Assembly: GCF_003730275.1 (NCBI RefSeq)
Contig: NZ_QTTA01000019.1
Location: 1 to 64,000 of the forward strand
DNA length: 64,000 nucleotides
Origin: Brevundimonas halotolerans
Lineage (GTDB): Bacteria > Pseudomonadota > Alphaproteobacteria > Caulobacterales > Caulobacteraceae
Direction: 5' to 3'
Made by a program: the position numbers and the translations under genes. The notes beneath the pieces were generated by a model. The model had not been told where the DNA came from. It worked only from the letters and a program-made list of their open reading frames with translations, and ran no database searches. Shown here piece after piece: positions 8,373 through 17,459 of the stretch (position 1 is its first letter; every line of letters starts with the position of its first letter).

Positions 8373-9899
8373 GTGCGCCATCCCGTGGCAGCGGCCCTGC
8401 GCCTGATCGGCTGGGGCTGGATCCTGATCCGGCACGACGCCCTGATGCCGCGCGAGATCACGCCCCTTCTGCCGCCCTGGCTGAGGCCGCTGGCAGGCCT
8501 GCTGCATCTGTTTTCGGGCAAGGAAGCCTGCACCGGCCGTCCCGGCGAGCGAGTCGGGCGGGCGCTGGAAAAGCTGGGCCCGGCGGCCATCAAGCTCGGT
8601 CAGGTGCTGGCCACCCGGGCCGACATCTTCGGCACGCAGTTCGCGCTCGACCTCGGGCGGCTCAAGGACCGTCTGCCGCCCTTTCCGCTGGATCAGGCCC
8701 GTATCGAGATCGAGCGTGCCCTCGGCCGTCCGGTAGAAAGCCTGTTTGCCGACCTGCAGCCCGCCATCGCCGCCGCCTCGCTGGCCCAGGCCCATGCCGC
8801 CCATCTGCACGACGGTCGCAAGGTGGCCATCAAGGTCCTGCGCCCCGGGGTCGAGGGGCGGGTGGCCAAGGGGCTGGACGCGCTTCGCCTTGCCGCCCGC
8901 ATGGCCGAGCGGTTCGTGGCGCCCGCCCGCCGGCTTGAGCCGCGCGCTTTCGTCGAGACCATCGCCCGCTCCATGGAGCTGGAGCTGGACATGCGCCTCG
9001 AGGCCGCCGCTGCCTCGGAAATGGCCGAGGTTATGCAAAAGAGCGAGTCGGACGGCGTCGTCCTGATGACCGCGCCCGAAGTGGTCTGGGACGGGGTCGG
9101 CAAGCGCGTGCTGACGCTGGAATGGGCCACCGGCATGCCCATGACCGGTCCGGCGTGTCGCGAACAGCCGGGGCTCGACACCGATGCCCTCGCCGACAAT
9201 GTGGTGCGGGCCTTCCTGATCCAGGCGCTGGACCACGGCACCTTTCACGCCGACCTGCACGAGGGCAATCTGTTCGCCTCGGCGCCCGCGCGACTGGTGG
9301 CGGTCGATTTCGGCATCGTCGGCCGGCTGGGCAAGGAAGAGCGGCGCTATCTGGCCGAGATCCTGTGGGGCTTCCTCAGCCGCGACTATGACCGGATCGC
9401 CCGGGTCCATTTCGAGGCCGGCTATGTCCCGCCCAGCCATTCGGTCGAGGCCTTCGCCCAGGCCCTGCGCGCCGTGGGCGAGCCGGTGATCGGAAAACAG
9501 GCCTCGCAAGTGTCCATGGGGCGGTTGCTGGGCCAGCTGTTCGAGATCACCGCCCTGTTCGACATGCGGCTGAGGCCCGAGCTGATCCTTCTGCAAAAGA
9601 CCATGGTCTCGGTCGAGGGCGTGGCCCGCAGGCTCAACCCCGACCATGACCTGTGGGCCGCCGCCCGTCCGGTGGTCGAGCGCTGGATCCGTCGCGAGCT
9701 GGGGCCGCAGGCCCAGGTCCGTGATGCTCTCGAGGAGGTCGTCAGCGGCCTGCGCGCCCTGTCGCAGCGCATCCGCCGCGACGCCGACGACACGGCTATA
9801 GCACCGGTGGTGGTCGTGCCCCGCGCCTCACCATGGCCGATGGTTTTGGGGCTGGCCGCCCTGGCCATGGCGACGGCTGCCCTTGTTCTGTCGCTTTGA
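8373..9899 (+). CDS. ubiB: Ubiquinone biosynthesis regulatory protein kinase UbiB
   Basis: Atypical (ABC1/ADCK) kinase-like protein needed for ubiquinone assembly. From GTG 8373 it has 508 residues; ATG 8445 is an alternative but would cut the conserved first helix. Visible are the KxGQ motif (AAIKLGQVLATRAD), the Ala-rich nucleotide loop (AAASLAQAHAA), VAIKVLRPGV, the catalytic-type loop HADLHEGNLF and VDFGIVGRL. Two hydrophobic segments close the C-terminus (WPMVLGLAALAMATAALVL), anchoring it in the inner membrane beside the quinone enzymes. Follows ubiE by 50 bases. Confidence 0.93.
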   Translation: MRHPVAAALRLIGWGWILIRHDALMPREITPLLPPWLRPLAGLLHLFSGKEACTGRPGERVGRALEKLGPAAIKLGQVLATRADIFGTQFALDLGRLKDRLPPFPLDQARIEIERALGRPVESLFADLQPAIAAASLAQAHAAHLHDGRKVAIKVLRPGVEGRVAKGLDALRLAARMAERFVAPARRLEPRAFVETIARSMELELDMRLEAAAASEMAEVMQKSESDGVVLMTAPEVVWDGVGKRVLTLEWATGMPMTGPACREQPGLDTDALADNVVRAFLIQALDHGTFHADLHEGNLFASAPARLVAVDFGIVGRLGKEERRYLAEILWGFLSRDYDRIARVHFEAGYVPPSHSVEAFAQALRAVGEPVIGKQASQVSMGRLLGQLFEITALFDMRLRPELILLQKTMVSVEGVARRLNPDHDLWAAARPVVERWIRRELGPQAQVRDALEEVVSGLRALSQRIRRDADDTAIAPVVVVPRASPWPMVLGLAALAMATAALVLSL

Positions 9900-9949
9900 C
9901 GGGTCAATTGTAGCGCTGACACCTGTACCGCCACAGCCGGAGGCAAGGC

Positions 9950-10474
9950 ATGCGTATTGCAAAGAGTCTGACACTGGGTCTGGGCCTCGCTCTGGCCGTC
10001 AGCCTGACATCGGGCATGGCCATGGCCCAGGACACCGACGCGCCGCCCTCTGAGACGGCGGCGGCCAGCCTGCCCAACGCCTTTGACGGGACACCCCGCC
10101 CCGCCCCGCCGGTCGCCGTTCAGGAAACCCCCACTGCCGAGGCTCCCGACGTCACCCGTGCCCGGGAGACCCTCGAGGCGGTGATTGCGGACGCTCAGGA
10201 CGGCTCACTCGACTTCTCGGCCTTCAGCGAGGACATGACCAACCGCCTGCGCCCGGTCGAAGGCGATCTGACCGCAGCTATCCAGAGCTTCGGTGCCCTT
10301 GAAACCATTGCCCATGTCGGCCACCAGAACGGCGCCGACATGTTCGAGGTCCGTTTCGAGAGCATCCTGACCCAGTGGGTGATCGGCTTTGATGCCGAGG
10401 ACCGGATCGCGGTCCTGCTGTTCCGCGAGGCCCCTCCGGCTGAGGCGGCCCCGGCCCCGGCTTCCGGGAGCTAA
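9950..10474 (+). CDS. Secreted protein of unknown function
   Basis: 174 residues with a clear signal peptide, MRIAKSLTLGLGLALAVSL to a cleavage site after AMA at about residue 25. A Pro/Ala-rich linker and a compact domain of about 100 residues (VTRARETLEAVIADAQDG through WVIGFDAEDRIAVLLF) follow, then a Pro/Ala tail. The domain looks like a small alpha+beta NTF2- or DUF-type fold, but I do not recognise it. The stop overlaps the convergent arfB by four bases. Confidence 0.8.
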   Translation: MRIAKSLTLGLGLALAVSLTSGMAMAQDTDAPPSETAAASLPNAFDGTPRPAPPVAVQETPTAEAPDVTRARETLEAVIADAQDGSLDFSAFSEDMTNRLRPVEGDLTAAIQSFGALETIAHVGHQNGADMFEVRFESILTQWVIGFDAEDRIAVLLFREAPPAEAAPAPASGS

Positions 10475-10872
10475 TCTCCGTCGGGTCGCCCCCGCCCGCT
10501 CTTGATCTGCGACCGTCTGGTCTTGGCCTGAAGGCGGCGTTCCTTTGACGCCCGCGTCGGTCGCGTCGCGATGCGAGGGCGAGGCGGCGTCGTCACCGAA
10601 TCGATCAGGGCGTGCAGCCGGTCGATGGCATCCTGACGATTGCGCTCCTGCGTCCGGAACCGCGTCGCCGTCATGACCAGAATGCCGTCCAGCGTCAGCC
10701 GCCGTCCGGCTGCCTTCAGAAGCCGCGCCCGGACGCCGTCCGGCAGGCTGGGCGAGCGCGCCGCGTCAAACCGCAGCTCGACCGCCGTCGCCACCTTGTT
10801 GACGTTCTGGCCTCCTGGTCCCCCGGCGCGAAAGAACCGGAGCTCAAGCTCATTTTCGCCGATACGGATCAT
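10471..10872 (-). CDS. arfB: Alternative ribosome rescue factor ArfB (peptidyl-tRNA hydrolase)
   Basis: 133 residues. GGPGGQNVNKVATAVELRFD contains the GGQ motif that hydrolyses peptidyl-tRNA on stalled ribosomes. The Lys/Arg-rich C-terminal tail (TRASKERRLQAKTRRSQIKS) is the part that in E. coli ArfB enters the empty mRNA channel. The short length and this tail separate it from full release factors RF1/RF2. Confidence 0.94.
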   Translation of the reverse strand: MIRIGENELELRFFRAGGPGGQNVNKVATAVELRFDAARSPSLPDGVRARLLKAAGRRLTLDGILVMTATRFRTQERNRQDAIDRLHALIDSVTTPPRPRIATRPTRASKERRLQAKTRRSQIKSGRGRPDGD

Positions 10873-10931
10873 CCGGCCAGTCTAGCGCGCCCGATCCGCG
10901 CGGACTATGGTCAGCCCGACCGACGGGTCCC

Positions 10932-11005
10932 GCGGGTGTAGCTCAATGGTAGAGCAGCAGCTTCCCAAGCTGACGACGAGGGTTCGATTCCCTTCACCCG
11001 CTCCA
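10932..11005 (+). tRNA. tRNA-Gly (anticodon CCC), CCA encoded
   Basis: Cloverleaf with acceptor GCGGGTG / CACCCGC, D-loop AATGGTAGA, anticodon arm CAGC-TTCCCAA-GCTG giving CCC, T-arm GAGGG-TTCGATT-CCCTT, discriminator T and encoded CCA at 11003-11005. The pair below the four-base anticodon stem is a G-A mismatch, seen in some tRNA-Gly. Confidence 0.95.
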
Positions 11006-11153
11006 GCGTCCGTCGTTTCCGACACACGGTGACGGAGCCGCGACACTGGCTCCGCACGCGGAGCAATCTTCGTGATTCATACGCGGCATTGTCATCAAGA
11101 CGCGCGGGCTGGCGGGGGCGGGTCCGGGGTAAGAGCGTCCGCAATCGGAGCGG

Positions 11154-12095
11154 ATGAGACCCATCCGTCATCTGAAGATTTCAGGGACCCGCTTCGGGTC
11201 GGCGGGGCGAGTGTCGGTGATCCGCAGCGTATCCATCCTTCAGGTCTGGCCATCGGCCTGGCCCGCCTTCGGGGCGGGTCGGGCGACGGATGCCGTGCGC
11301 CCGCGCGGCGCGGGCCTGCGCCGGGGTGTCGAGCTGGCGATCGCAGCGCTGATCCTGATCCAGCTTGTGCGGCTGGTGCTGCTGTTCATGGCCCCCAATA
11401 CCGGGGCCCGGGCGGCTGAGGGTGTGACCGCGCCGGACACCGGCGTTCTGTCTAGGTTCGATGCCTTTTTCCATACGGGCGAGCGCAGTAGCCTGGCCGA
11501 GCTCACCAACGCGGGCAGCGAGCAGCTGCGCCTGTTTGGCGTGCGGGCCGGCGCGGGCGGCGGCGGCTCGGCCATTCTCGGCCTGCCGGACGGCACCCAG
11601 TTGTCGGTCGGGGTCGGCGAAGAGGTCCTGCCCGGACTGGTGCTGCGCGCGGTCGCCCAGGATCATGTGACGGTCGCCCGGGGCAGTTCGGTCAGCCGCA
11701 TCGACTTTGGCGAAGTGCCCGTGGGGGCCGCCAGCGTGCCGCCACCGCCCACGACGCCGCAGGTGGTGACCCCGCCGCGCCCGGCTCCGGCTGCGGCGGC
11801 GTCCGAGGCCGCCGTGGTCGATCCTGCCCGCCTGATGGCCGAGGCGGGTCTGCGTCCCCGTATGCAAGGCCTGTCGGTCAATGGCTTTACGGTCACGGCG
11901 CGCGGCCAGAGCGCCCAGTTGCAGGCCGCCGGCCTGCGCGCCGGGGATGTCATCCTGTCCGTCAATGGCATCGCCCTGGATGGCCCGTCGGCCATCAACC
12001 GCCTGCGTACCGATCTGGCCGAAGCGCCCGAGGCCGTCATCCGCTTCGAGCGGGACGGCGCCCCCCAGACCACCACCGTAAGGACCCGCCCGTGA
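11154..12095 (+). CDS. gspC: Type II secretion protein GspC
   Basis: Inner-membrane component linking the assembly platform to the secretin. Up to 313 residues from ATG 11154, but the start is uncertain: the first ~55 residues are basic and poorly typical, and GTG 11211 is an alternative. One membrane helix (VELAIAALILIQLVRLVLLF), a periplasmic homology-region domain (ERSSLAELTNAGSEQLRLFG onwards), a Pro/Ala linker and a C-terminal PDZ domain (AAGLRAGDVILSVNGIAL) follow. First gene of the gspC-M operon; the end overlaps gspD by four bases. Confidence 0.88.
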   Translation: MRPIRHLKISGTRFGSAGRVSVIRSVSILQVWPSAWPAFGAGRATDAVRPRGAGLRRGVELAIAALILIQLVRLVLLFMAPNTGARAAEGVTAPDTGVLSRFDAFFHTGERSSLAELTNAGSEQLRLFGVRAGAGGGGSAILGLPDGTQLSVGVGEEVLPGLVLRAVAQDHVTVARGSSVSRIDFGEVPVGAASVPPPPTTPQVVTPPRPAPAAAASEAAVVDPARLMAEAGLRPRMQGLSVNGFTVTARGQSAQLQAAGLRAGDVILSVNGIALDGPSAINRLRTDLAEAPEAVIRFERDGAPQTTTVRTRP

Positions 12096-14155
12096 TCCGC
12101 TCGTCATCGAGACTGTTCGGCCGTCTGGCCGCCCTGATGCTTGCGGCGTTTGTCGTGCAGGCCGCGCTGCCGGCGACGGAGGCCCGGGCCCAGGAACGCC
12201 AGATCCTGAATGTGCAGGGCGCCGACATCCGTGCCTTCATTCAGGACATCGCCCGCTCGACCGGGCGGACCTTCATCGTCGACCCGTCGGTGACCGGCAC
12301 GGTGACCGTGACCAGCGACCGGCCCCTGACCCCGGCCGAGACCTATGAGGTATTTCTGTCGACCCTGCGGGCCAATGGTCTGGTGGTCATTCCGACGTCG
12401 TCGGGCGCCTACCGCATCGCTCCCGCCCAGGGCGCGGCCCAGGGCCCGGCGACCGTGGGCTCGGAACGCTTTGCGACCGAGGTCTTCCAGCTGCACCACA
12501 TCGACGCCGCTTCGGCTGCCGAGACCATCCGCCCGCTGGTGGGGCCGCAGGGACAGGTGCTGGCCAATCCCAACAGCAACACTGTGGTGGTGGCCGACTT
12601 TGCCGACAATCTGGCCCGCGTCCGGGCCCTGATCGCGCGTATCGACGTCGACAGCACCGACATCGTCGTCGTGACGCTGGAAAACTCCTCGGCGCGCGAG
12701 ATCGCCGCCGTGCTGGACGAGGTGCTGGCCCCGGTCGGCGGTCAGGCCGGACAGGGACTGGTCAAGGTGACGGCGGTCGAGAGCTCCAATTCCATCGTGC
12801 TGCGGGGCGAGCCTGCGGCGCTGGTGCGGGTGCAGTCGCTGATCTTCGACCTCGACCAGCGGGCCCTGACCTCGGACGATGTGCGGGTCATCTTCCTCGA
12901 GCATATCGACGCCGAACAGCTGTTGCCGGTGCTGCAGCAGATCGTCGGCCAGACGGTGACGCCCTCGTCCGCGTCGGGTCAGCAACCGGCCGAAGGCGGC
13001 GAGGCGGCGACCGCGTCGGCGGCCCCCGGCCAGCGCGCCACCATTGCCCGCTATCCCGGCGCCAATGCCCTGGTCATCTCGGCCCCGCCCGAGACCCAGC
13101 GCATGCTGGGCGATGTGATCGCCCAGCTGGACCGGCGGCGCCAGCAGGTGCTGATCGAGGCCATCGTGGTTGAGCTGTCGGACAATGCCGTGCGCGAACT
13201 GGGCGTCCAGTGGCTGCTGGCAGGCGAGGACGGCAATCCCATTCTGGCGACCAACTATTCCCAGCGCGCCGCGCCCCTGCTGTCTATCGGCGGGGCGCTG
13301 GCGGCGCGTGATCTGGATGAGGACGACCCCCTGCGGGACGACCTGGCGACCGCCGCGCTGAACGGCCTGCTGGGGGCCAATGGCTTTATCGGCGGCGGCG
13401 GCGGGCGGATCGGCGATACCCTGTTCGGCTTCATCATCAATGCGGCCAAGACCGACTCGGGCTCGAACCTGCTGCAGACCCCGTCGCTGATGACGCTGGA
13501 CAATGAGGAGGCCACCATTCTGGTCGGTCAGGAAGTGCCGATCACGACCGGCGAGACGCTGCTGAACGGCAATGACAACCCCTTCCGCACGACCCAGCGG
13601 CAGGACATCGGTGTCAAGCTGGTGGTCCGGCCCCAGATCAATGCGGGTGGGTCGGTGACCCTGTTCATTCGTCAGGAGGTGTCGAGCATCAACGGCATCC
13701 TCAGCAGCAATGCCGGGGACCTGATCCTCGACAAGCGCGAGCTGGAGACGACGCTGGTGGTCGAGGACGGCGACATCGCCGTCGCCGGCGGCCTGCTGGA
13801 CCAGAACGACCGCATCTCGATGGACCGGGTGCCCTATCTGTCGGATGTGCCGTTGATCGGGGGCCTGTTCCGCTCGGAAAGCCGTCAGCGCGGGCGCACC
13901 AATCTGATGATCTTCATCCGCCCGACCATCATCCGCAGCCCGGCCGACGCCCAGCGCCTGACCGCCGATCGCTGGGGCTATATGCGCCAGGAGCAGCTGC
14001 GCGTCGCCCCGGGGCAGGAGCCCAGCCTCGACGAGCTGATCCGCGACTATATCCGCACCCAGCCGCCGGTGCCGCCGCAGTATCTGGAGACCGCCCCGGT
14101 CGCTCCGGTCGACGGCGACACCCTGCCGCCGGTTCAGCCGCCGGTTCAGCCCTGA
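12092..14155 (+). CDS. gspD: Type II secretion outer-membrane secretin GspD
   Basis: Forms the outer-membrane channel. 687 residues: signal peptide to about residue 33, N0 domain (ILNVQGADIRAFIQDIARST), three N1-N3 repeats (including NSNTVVVADFADNLARV and SSNSIVLRGEPAALVRVQSL), then the secretin barrel with LLQTPSLMTLDNEEA, VGQEVPITTGE and VPYLSDVPLIGGLFRS. A Pro-rich tail ends it; no clear pilotin-binding S-domain is seen. Between gspC (four-base overlap) and gspE (four-base gap). Confidence 0.96.
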   Translation: MIRSSSRLFGRLAALMLAAFVVQAALPATEARAQERQILNVQGADIRAFIQDIARSTGRTFIVDPSVTGTVTVTSDRPLTPAETYEVFLSTLRANGLVVIPTSSGAYRIAPAQGAAQGPATVGSERFATEVFQLHHIDAASAAETIRPLVGPQGQVLANPNSNTVVVADFADNLARVRALIARIDVDSTDIVVVTLENSSAREIAAVLDEVLAPVGGQAGQGLVKVTAVESSNSIVLRGEPAALVRVQSLIFDLDQRALTSDDVRVIFLEHIDAEQLLPVLQQIVGQTVTPSSASGQQPAEGGEAATASAAPGQRATIARYPGANALVISAPPETQRMLGDVIAQLDRRRQQVLIEAIVVELSDNAVRELGVQWLLAGEDGNPILATNYSQRAAPLLSIGGALAARDLDEDDPLRDDLATAALNGLLGANGFIGGGGGRIGDTLFGFIINAAKTDSGSNLLQTPSLMTLDNEEATILVGQEVPITTGETLLNGNDNPFRTTQRQDIGVKLVVRPQINAGGSVTLFIRQEVSSINGILSSNAGDLILDKRELETTLVVEDGDIAVAGGLLDQNDRISMDRVPYLSDVPLIGGLFRSESRQRGRTNLMIFIRPTIIRSPADAQRLTADRWGYMRQEQLRVAPGQEPSLDELIRDYIRTQPPVPPQYLETAPVAPVDGDTLPPVQPPVQP

Positions 14156-14159
14156 TCCC

Positions 14160-15665
14160 ATGACGATGCTGGCCGACCCGACCCTCAGCTATGCCTTTGC
14201 CAAGCGCCACGGCGTGGTGGTGACGGCGCGCGGCGACGTGGCGGTCGTGGCCCTGCGCGAGGGGGCCGATCCGCTGGCGCTGGTCGAGGCCCGGCGCGTG
14301 CTGGGGTGTCCGCTCAAGGTCGAGCCGGTGAGCCGCAGCGCCTTCGACCGCCTGCTGTCCGAAACCTATGCCGGCGATCCGGTGGCCGGGTCGAACGGCG
14401 GCGACGATCTGGCCCTGCCCGGTGGTCTCGACAGTCTGGTGGACGAGATCCCGGCCGCCGCCGACCTGCTGGACACCACCGACGATGCGCCCGTCATCCG
14501 GCTGATCAACGGCCTGATCGCCGAGGCGGTGCGCGCGGGGGCCTCCGACATCCACCTCGAGCCCTATGAGCAGGCGCTGGTCGTGCGGATGCGTGTCGAT
14601 GGCGTGCTCAAGGAAGCCCTCAGCCTCAGCCCGCGTCTGGCGCCGGTGGTGGTGTCGCGCATCAAGGTGATGGCGCGGCTCGACATCGCCGAAAAGCGCA
14701 TCCCGCAGGACGGCCGCATCCCGCTGGCGCTGGGCGGCAAGACGCTGGACGTGCGGGTCTCGACCCTGCCGTCGCGGGCGGGCGAGCGGGTGGTGCTTCG
14801 TATTCTCGACAAGGATCAGGCGGGTCTGGGCCTGCGCGATCTGGGCATGGATGAGGCCACGCTCGAGGCCTATCACGCCGCCCTGGCCGAGCCGAACGGC
14901 ATCCTGCTGGTCACCGGCCCAACGGGCTCGGGCAAGACCACCACCCTCTATGCCGGCCTGTCGCTGTTGAATACCGGCACCCGCAACATCCTGACCGTCG
15001 AGGACCCGGTCGAATATGCGGTCGAGGGCGTCGGCCAGACCCAGGTCAATGCCAAGGTCGGCATGACCTTTGCCGCCGGGCTGCGGGCCATCCTGCGTCA
15101 GGACCCCGATGTGGTCATGGTCGGCGAGATCCGCGACGTCGAGACCGCCTCGATCGCGGTGCAGGCGGCCCTGACCGGCCACCTGGTGCTGTCGACGGTG
15201 CACACCAATGATGCGGCGGGCGCCGTCACCCGCCTGCGCGACATGGGGGTCGAGCCCTTCCTGCTGGCCTCGACGCTCAGGCTGATCATGGCCCAGCGGC
15301 TGGTGCGGCGTCTGTGCCCCCATTGTCATACGCCCGAGGTAGCCGATGCGGCGACCGCGCGGCTGGTCGGCATTGCGGCGGGCCAGACGGTCTGGCGTCC
15401 GACCGGCTGCGACCACTGCAACCAGTCCGGCTATGTCGGGCGGGTGGGCCTGTATGAGACGATCCGGGTCACCGACACCCTGCGCCGCCTGATCACCACC
15501 GGGGCCGACGAGGCCGCCATGAATGCCGAGGCCTTGGGTGACGGGCGGACGCTTGCCGGTCAGGCGCGGGCGCTGGTGCTGGAGGGCACGACCTCGGTCG
15601 AGGAGGCGCTGCGCGTCACCCGCACCCGGTCCGAGGACCTGCCGCCGATCGAGGCGGTGGCCTGA
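14160..15665 (+). CDS. gspE: Type II secretion ATPase GspE
   Basis: Cytoplasmic hexameric ATPase that drives pseudopilus growth. 501 residues. Walker A GPTGSGKT at 253-260, Asp box ILTVEDPVEY, Walker B-type RQDPDVVMVGEIRD, His box LVLSTVHTNDA, and a zinc-binding pair of CxxC motifs (CPHC and CDHC) in the C-terminal domain. The N-terminal domain binds GspL. The stop overlaps the gspF start by one base. Confidence 0.97.
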   Translation: MTMLADPTLSYAFAKRHGVVVTARGDVAVVALREGADPLALVEARRVLGCPLKVEPVSRSAFDRLLSETYAGDPVAGSNGGDDLALPGGLDSLVDEIPAAADLLDTTDDAPVIRLINGLIAEAVRAGASDIHLEPYEQALVVRMRVDGVLKEALSLSPRLAPVVVSRIKVMARLDIAEKRIPQDGRIPLALGGKTLDVRVSTLPSRAGERVVLRILDKDQAGLGLRDLGMDEATLEAYHAALAEPNGILLVTGPTGSGKTTTLYAGLSLLNTGTRNILTVEDPVEYAVEGVGQTQVNAKVGMTFAAGLRAILRQDPDVVMVGEIRDVETASIAVQAALTGHLVLSTVHTNDAAGAVTRLRDMGVEPFLLASTLRLIMAQRLVRRLCPHCHTPEVADAATARLVGIAAGQTVWRPTGCDHCNQSGYVGRVGLYETIRVTDTLRRLITTGADEAAMNAEALGDGRTLAGQARALVLEGTTSVEEALRVTRTRSEDLPPIEAVA

Positions 15666-16879
15666 TGCCCCGGTTCGACTATGTGGCCGTGGACGGCGGG
15701 GGGCGCACGGTCCGGGGCAGTCTCGACGCTGCGGATCTGCAGGCCGCCCGCGATCAGGTCGGACGCAAGCAGCTGATGCCGCTGGAGGTCCAGCCCGGCC
15801 GCGGCCTGTCGCGCACCGACACTTCAAAGACCCCCGGCGGCACGAAACTGGACCCCCGTGCGCTGGCGCTGGCCACGCGGCAGCTTGCGACCCTGATCTC
15901 GGTCGTGCCGGTCGAGGAGGCCGTGCGCACCCTCGCCCTGCAGGCCGAAAAGCCCAAGGTGCGCCGCTGTCTGGAGGCCGTCCATCAGGGGGTGGTCGAG
16001 GGGCGTCGCCTGTCCGAGGCCATGGCCGAACAGGGCCGCGCCTTTCCGCCCCTGTACCGCGCCATGGTGGCGGCGGGGGAATCCTCGGGCGCACTGCAGC
16101 CGATCCTCGAGCGTCTGGCCGACGGGCTGGAACGCGAGCAGGAGGTACGCGGCAAGGTCATCACCGCCCTGGTCTATCCGGCGGCGCTGGCGGTCGTGGC
16201 CCTGGCGGTGATCACCGCCCTGATGACCTTTGTCGTGCCCAAGGTGGTCGATCAATTCAGCAGCATGAATCAGGACCTGCCCCTGCTGACCCAGGGGGTG
16301 ATTGCCGTCTCGCACGCCATGCGCGACTGGGGTCTGATCCTTGCCCTGGTGATGGTCTGTCTGGGCGCGATCACGGGGCTGGCGCTGCGGCGGCCGGCCC
16401 TGAGGCTGAAGGCCGACACCCTGTTGTTGCGCGTGCCGATCACCGGCCGGCTGACGCGCGACCTGCATGCCGCACGCATGGCTCGCACCCTATCGACCAT
16501 GATCTCCTCGGGCCTGCCGGTGCTGGAAGGGCTGAACCTGACCGCACGCACCGTCTCGAACACCCGGTTGGCCGCCGCAACGCGCGTCATGGCCGATGTG
16601 GTGCGCGAGGGCGGCTCGCTTTCGGGCGCCATGCGCCGGGCCGATGTGTTTCCGCCGCTGCTGGTGCACATGACCGCATCTGGCGAGGGGGCCGGGCGGC
16701 TGGAGCCCCTGCTGGACCGCGCCGCCGACTATCTGGAGCGCGAGTTCGCCACCTTCACGGCCGTCATGCTCAGCCTGCTGGAGCCCGGCATCATCATCGT
16801 CATGGGCGGGGTGGTGGCCGTCATCGTCCTGTCGATCCTTCTTCCGATCCTTCAGATCAACACCCTGGCCATGGGATGA
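15665..16879 (+). CDS. gspF: Type II secretion inner-membrane platform protein GspF
   Basis: Polytopic inner-membrane protein of 404 residues with two repeated cytoplasmic T2SF domains (around 70-190 and 275-395), each followed by hydrophobic segments (AALAVVALAVITALMTFVVP near 178; IIIVMGGVVAVIVLSILLPI near 380). The motif GESSGAL in the first domain and ASGEGAGRLEPLL in the second are typical. Between gspE and gspG. Confidence 0.96.
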   Translation: MPRFDYVAVDGGGRTVRGSLDAADLQAARDQVGRKQLMPLEVQPGRGLSRTDTSKTPGGTKLDPRALALATRQLATLISVVPVEEAVRTLALQAEKPKVRRCLEAVHQGVVEGRRLSEAMAEQGRAFPPLYRAMVAAGESSGALQPILERLADGLEREQEVRGKVITALVYPAALAVVALAVITALMTFVVPKVVDQFSSMNQDLPLLTQGVIAVSHAMRDWGLILALVMVCLGAITGLALRRPALRLKADTLLLRVPITGRLTRDLHAARMARTLSTMISSGLPVLEGLNLTARTVSNTRLAAATRVMADVVREGGSLSGAMRRADVFPPLLVHMTASGEGAGRLEPLLDRAADYLEREFATFTAVMLSLLEPGIIIVMGGVVAVIVLSILLPILQINTLAMG

Positions 16880-16883
16880 CATC

Positions 16884-17459
16884 ATGACCCACACACCCGA
16901 ACATCAGATCCTCCCCCGTCCTTCACGGGGGAGGGGGACCGCCCGCAGGGGGGTGGAGGGGGCCACTTTCAAGCGCCGGCGCCCGACTTCCGCCCCCTCC
17001 ACCACTTCGTGGTCCCCCTCCCCCGAAGCTGCGCGTCGGGGGAGGATGGGTTTCACCCTTGTCGAGATGATGGTCACCATCGTCATCATCGGCCTGCTGG
17101 CGACGGTGGTCGTCATCAACGTTCTGCCGAGTCAGGACAAGGCCATGGTCGGCAAGGCCCGCGCCGATCTGGCCACGCTGGAAAATGCGCTGGAGCAGTA
17201 CCGGCTGGACATGCTGACCTTCCCGACGACGGGTGAGGGGCTGTCGGCCCTGACCGCCGTGCCGTCCGGTTCGCCGCGCGCCGACCGCTATCGCACAGGT
17301 GGCTACATCCGCCGTCTGCCGGAAGACCCGTGGGGCAATGCCTATCAGTACCGTCGCGAGAGCGAGCACGGTCAGACCTTCGACGTCTTCTCATACGGTG
17401 CCGACGGCAAGCCGGGAGGCGAGGGCAATGACGCCGACATCGGCAACTGGCAAGGCTGA
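16884..17459 (+). CDS. gspG: Type II secretion major pseudopilin GspG with repeat-encoded N-terminal leader
   Basis: The core is a normal major pseudopilin: G|FTLVEMMVTIVIIGLLA with the +5 Glu, then PEDPWGNAYQYRRESEHG and the C-terminal Ca-site region. Upstream of the cleavage Gly the frame runs through an inverted-repeat element (16909-17046) back to ATG 16884, giving a 55-residue Arg/Pro/Ser-rich leader in place of the usual 5-15 residues. Alternatives are GTG 16953, or ATG 17046, which would leave only Met-Gly before the cleavage site and lose the basic residues a prepilin needs. The boundary is therefore uncertain. Confidence 0.9.
   Translation: MTHTPEHQILPRPSRGRGTARRGVEGATFKRRRPTSAPSTTSWSPSPEAARRGRMGFTLVEMMVTIVIIGLLATVVVINVLPSQDKAMVGKARADLATLENALEQYRLDMLTFPTTGEGLSALTAVPSGSPRADRYRTGGYIRRLPEDPWGNAYQYRRESEHGQTFDVFSYGADGKPGGEGNDADIGNWQG
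16909..17046. mobile_element. MITE-like inverted-repeat element, family A, copy 1 (inside the gspG 5' end)
   Basis: 138 bases with imperfect terminal inverted repeats of about 55 bases. The outer part is TCCTCCCCCG / CGGGGGAGGA; further in come GGGGGAGGGGGACC and GGTGGAGGGGGC at both ends. Related to 51180-51312 and more distantly to 23444-23608. The right end overlaps the A of ATG 17046. No transposase could fit. Confidence 0.72.

Noticed and set aside
12104-16094. Very long minus-strand frames opposite gspD-gspF
   Set aside because: Shadows of secretin, ATPase and platform genes, which have unmistakable motifs on the plus strand.
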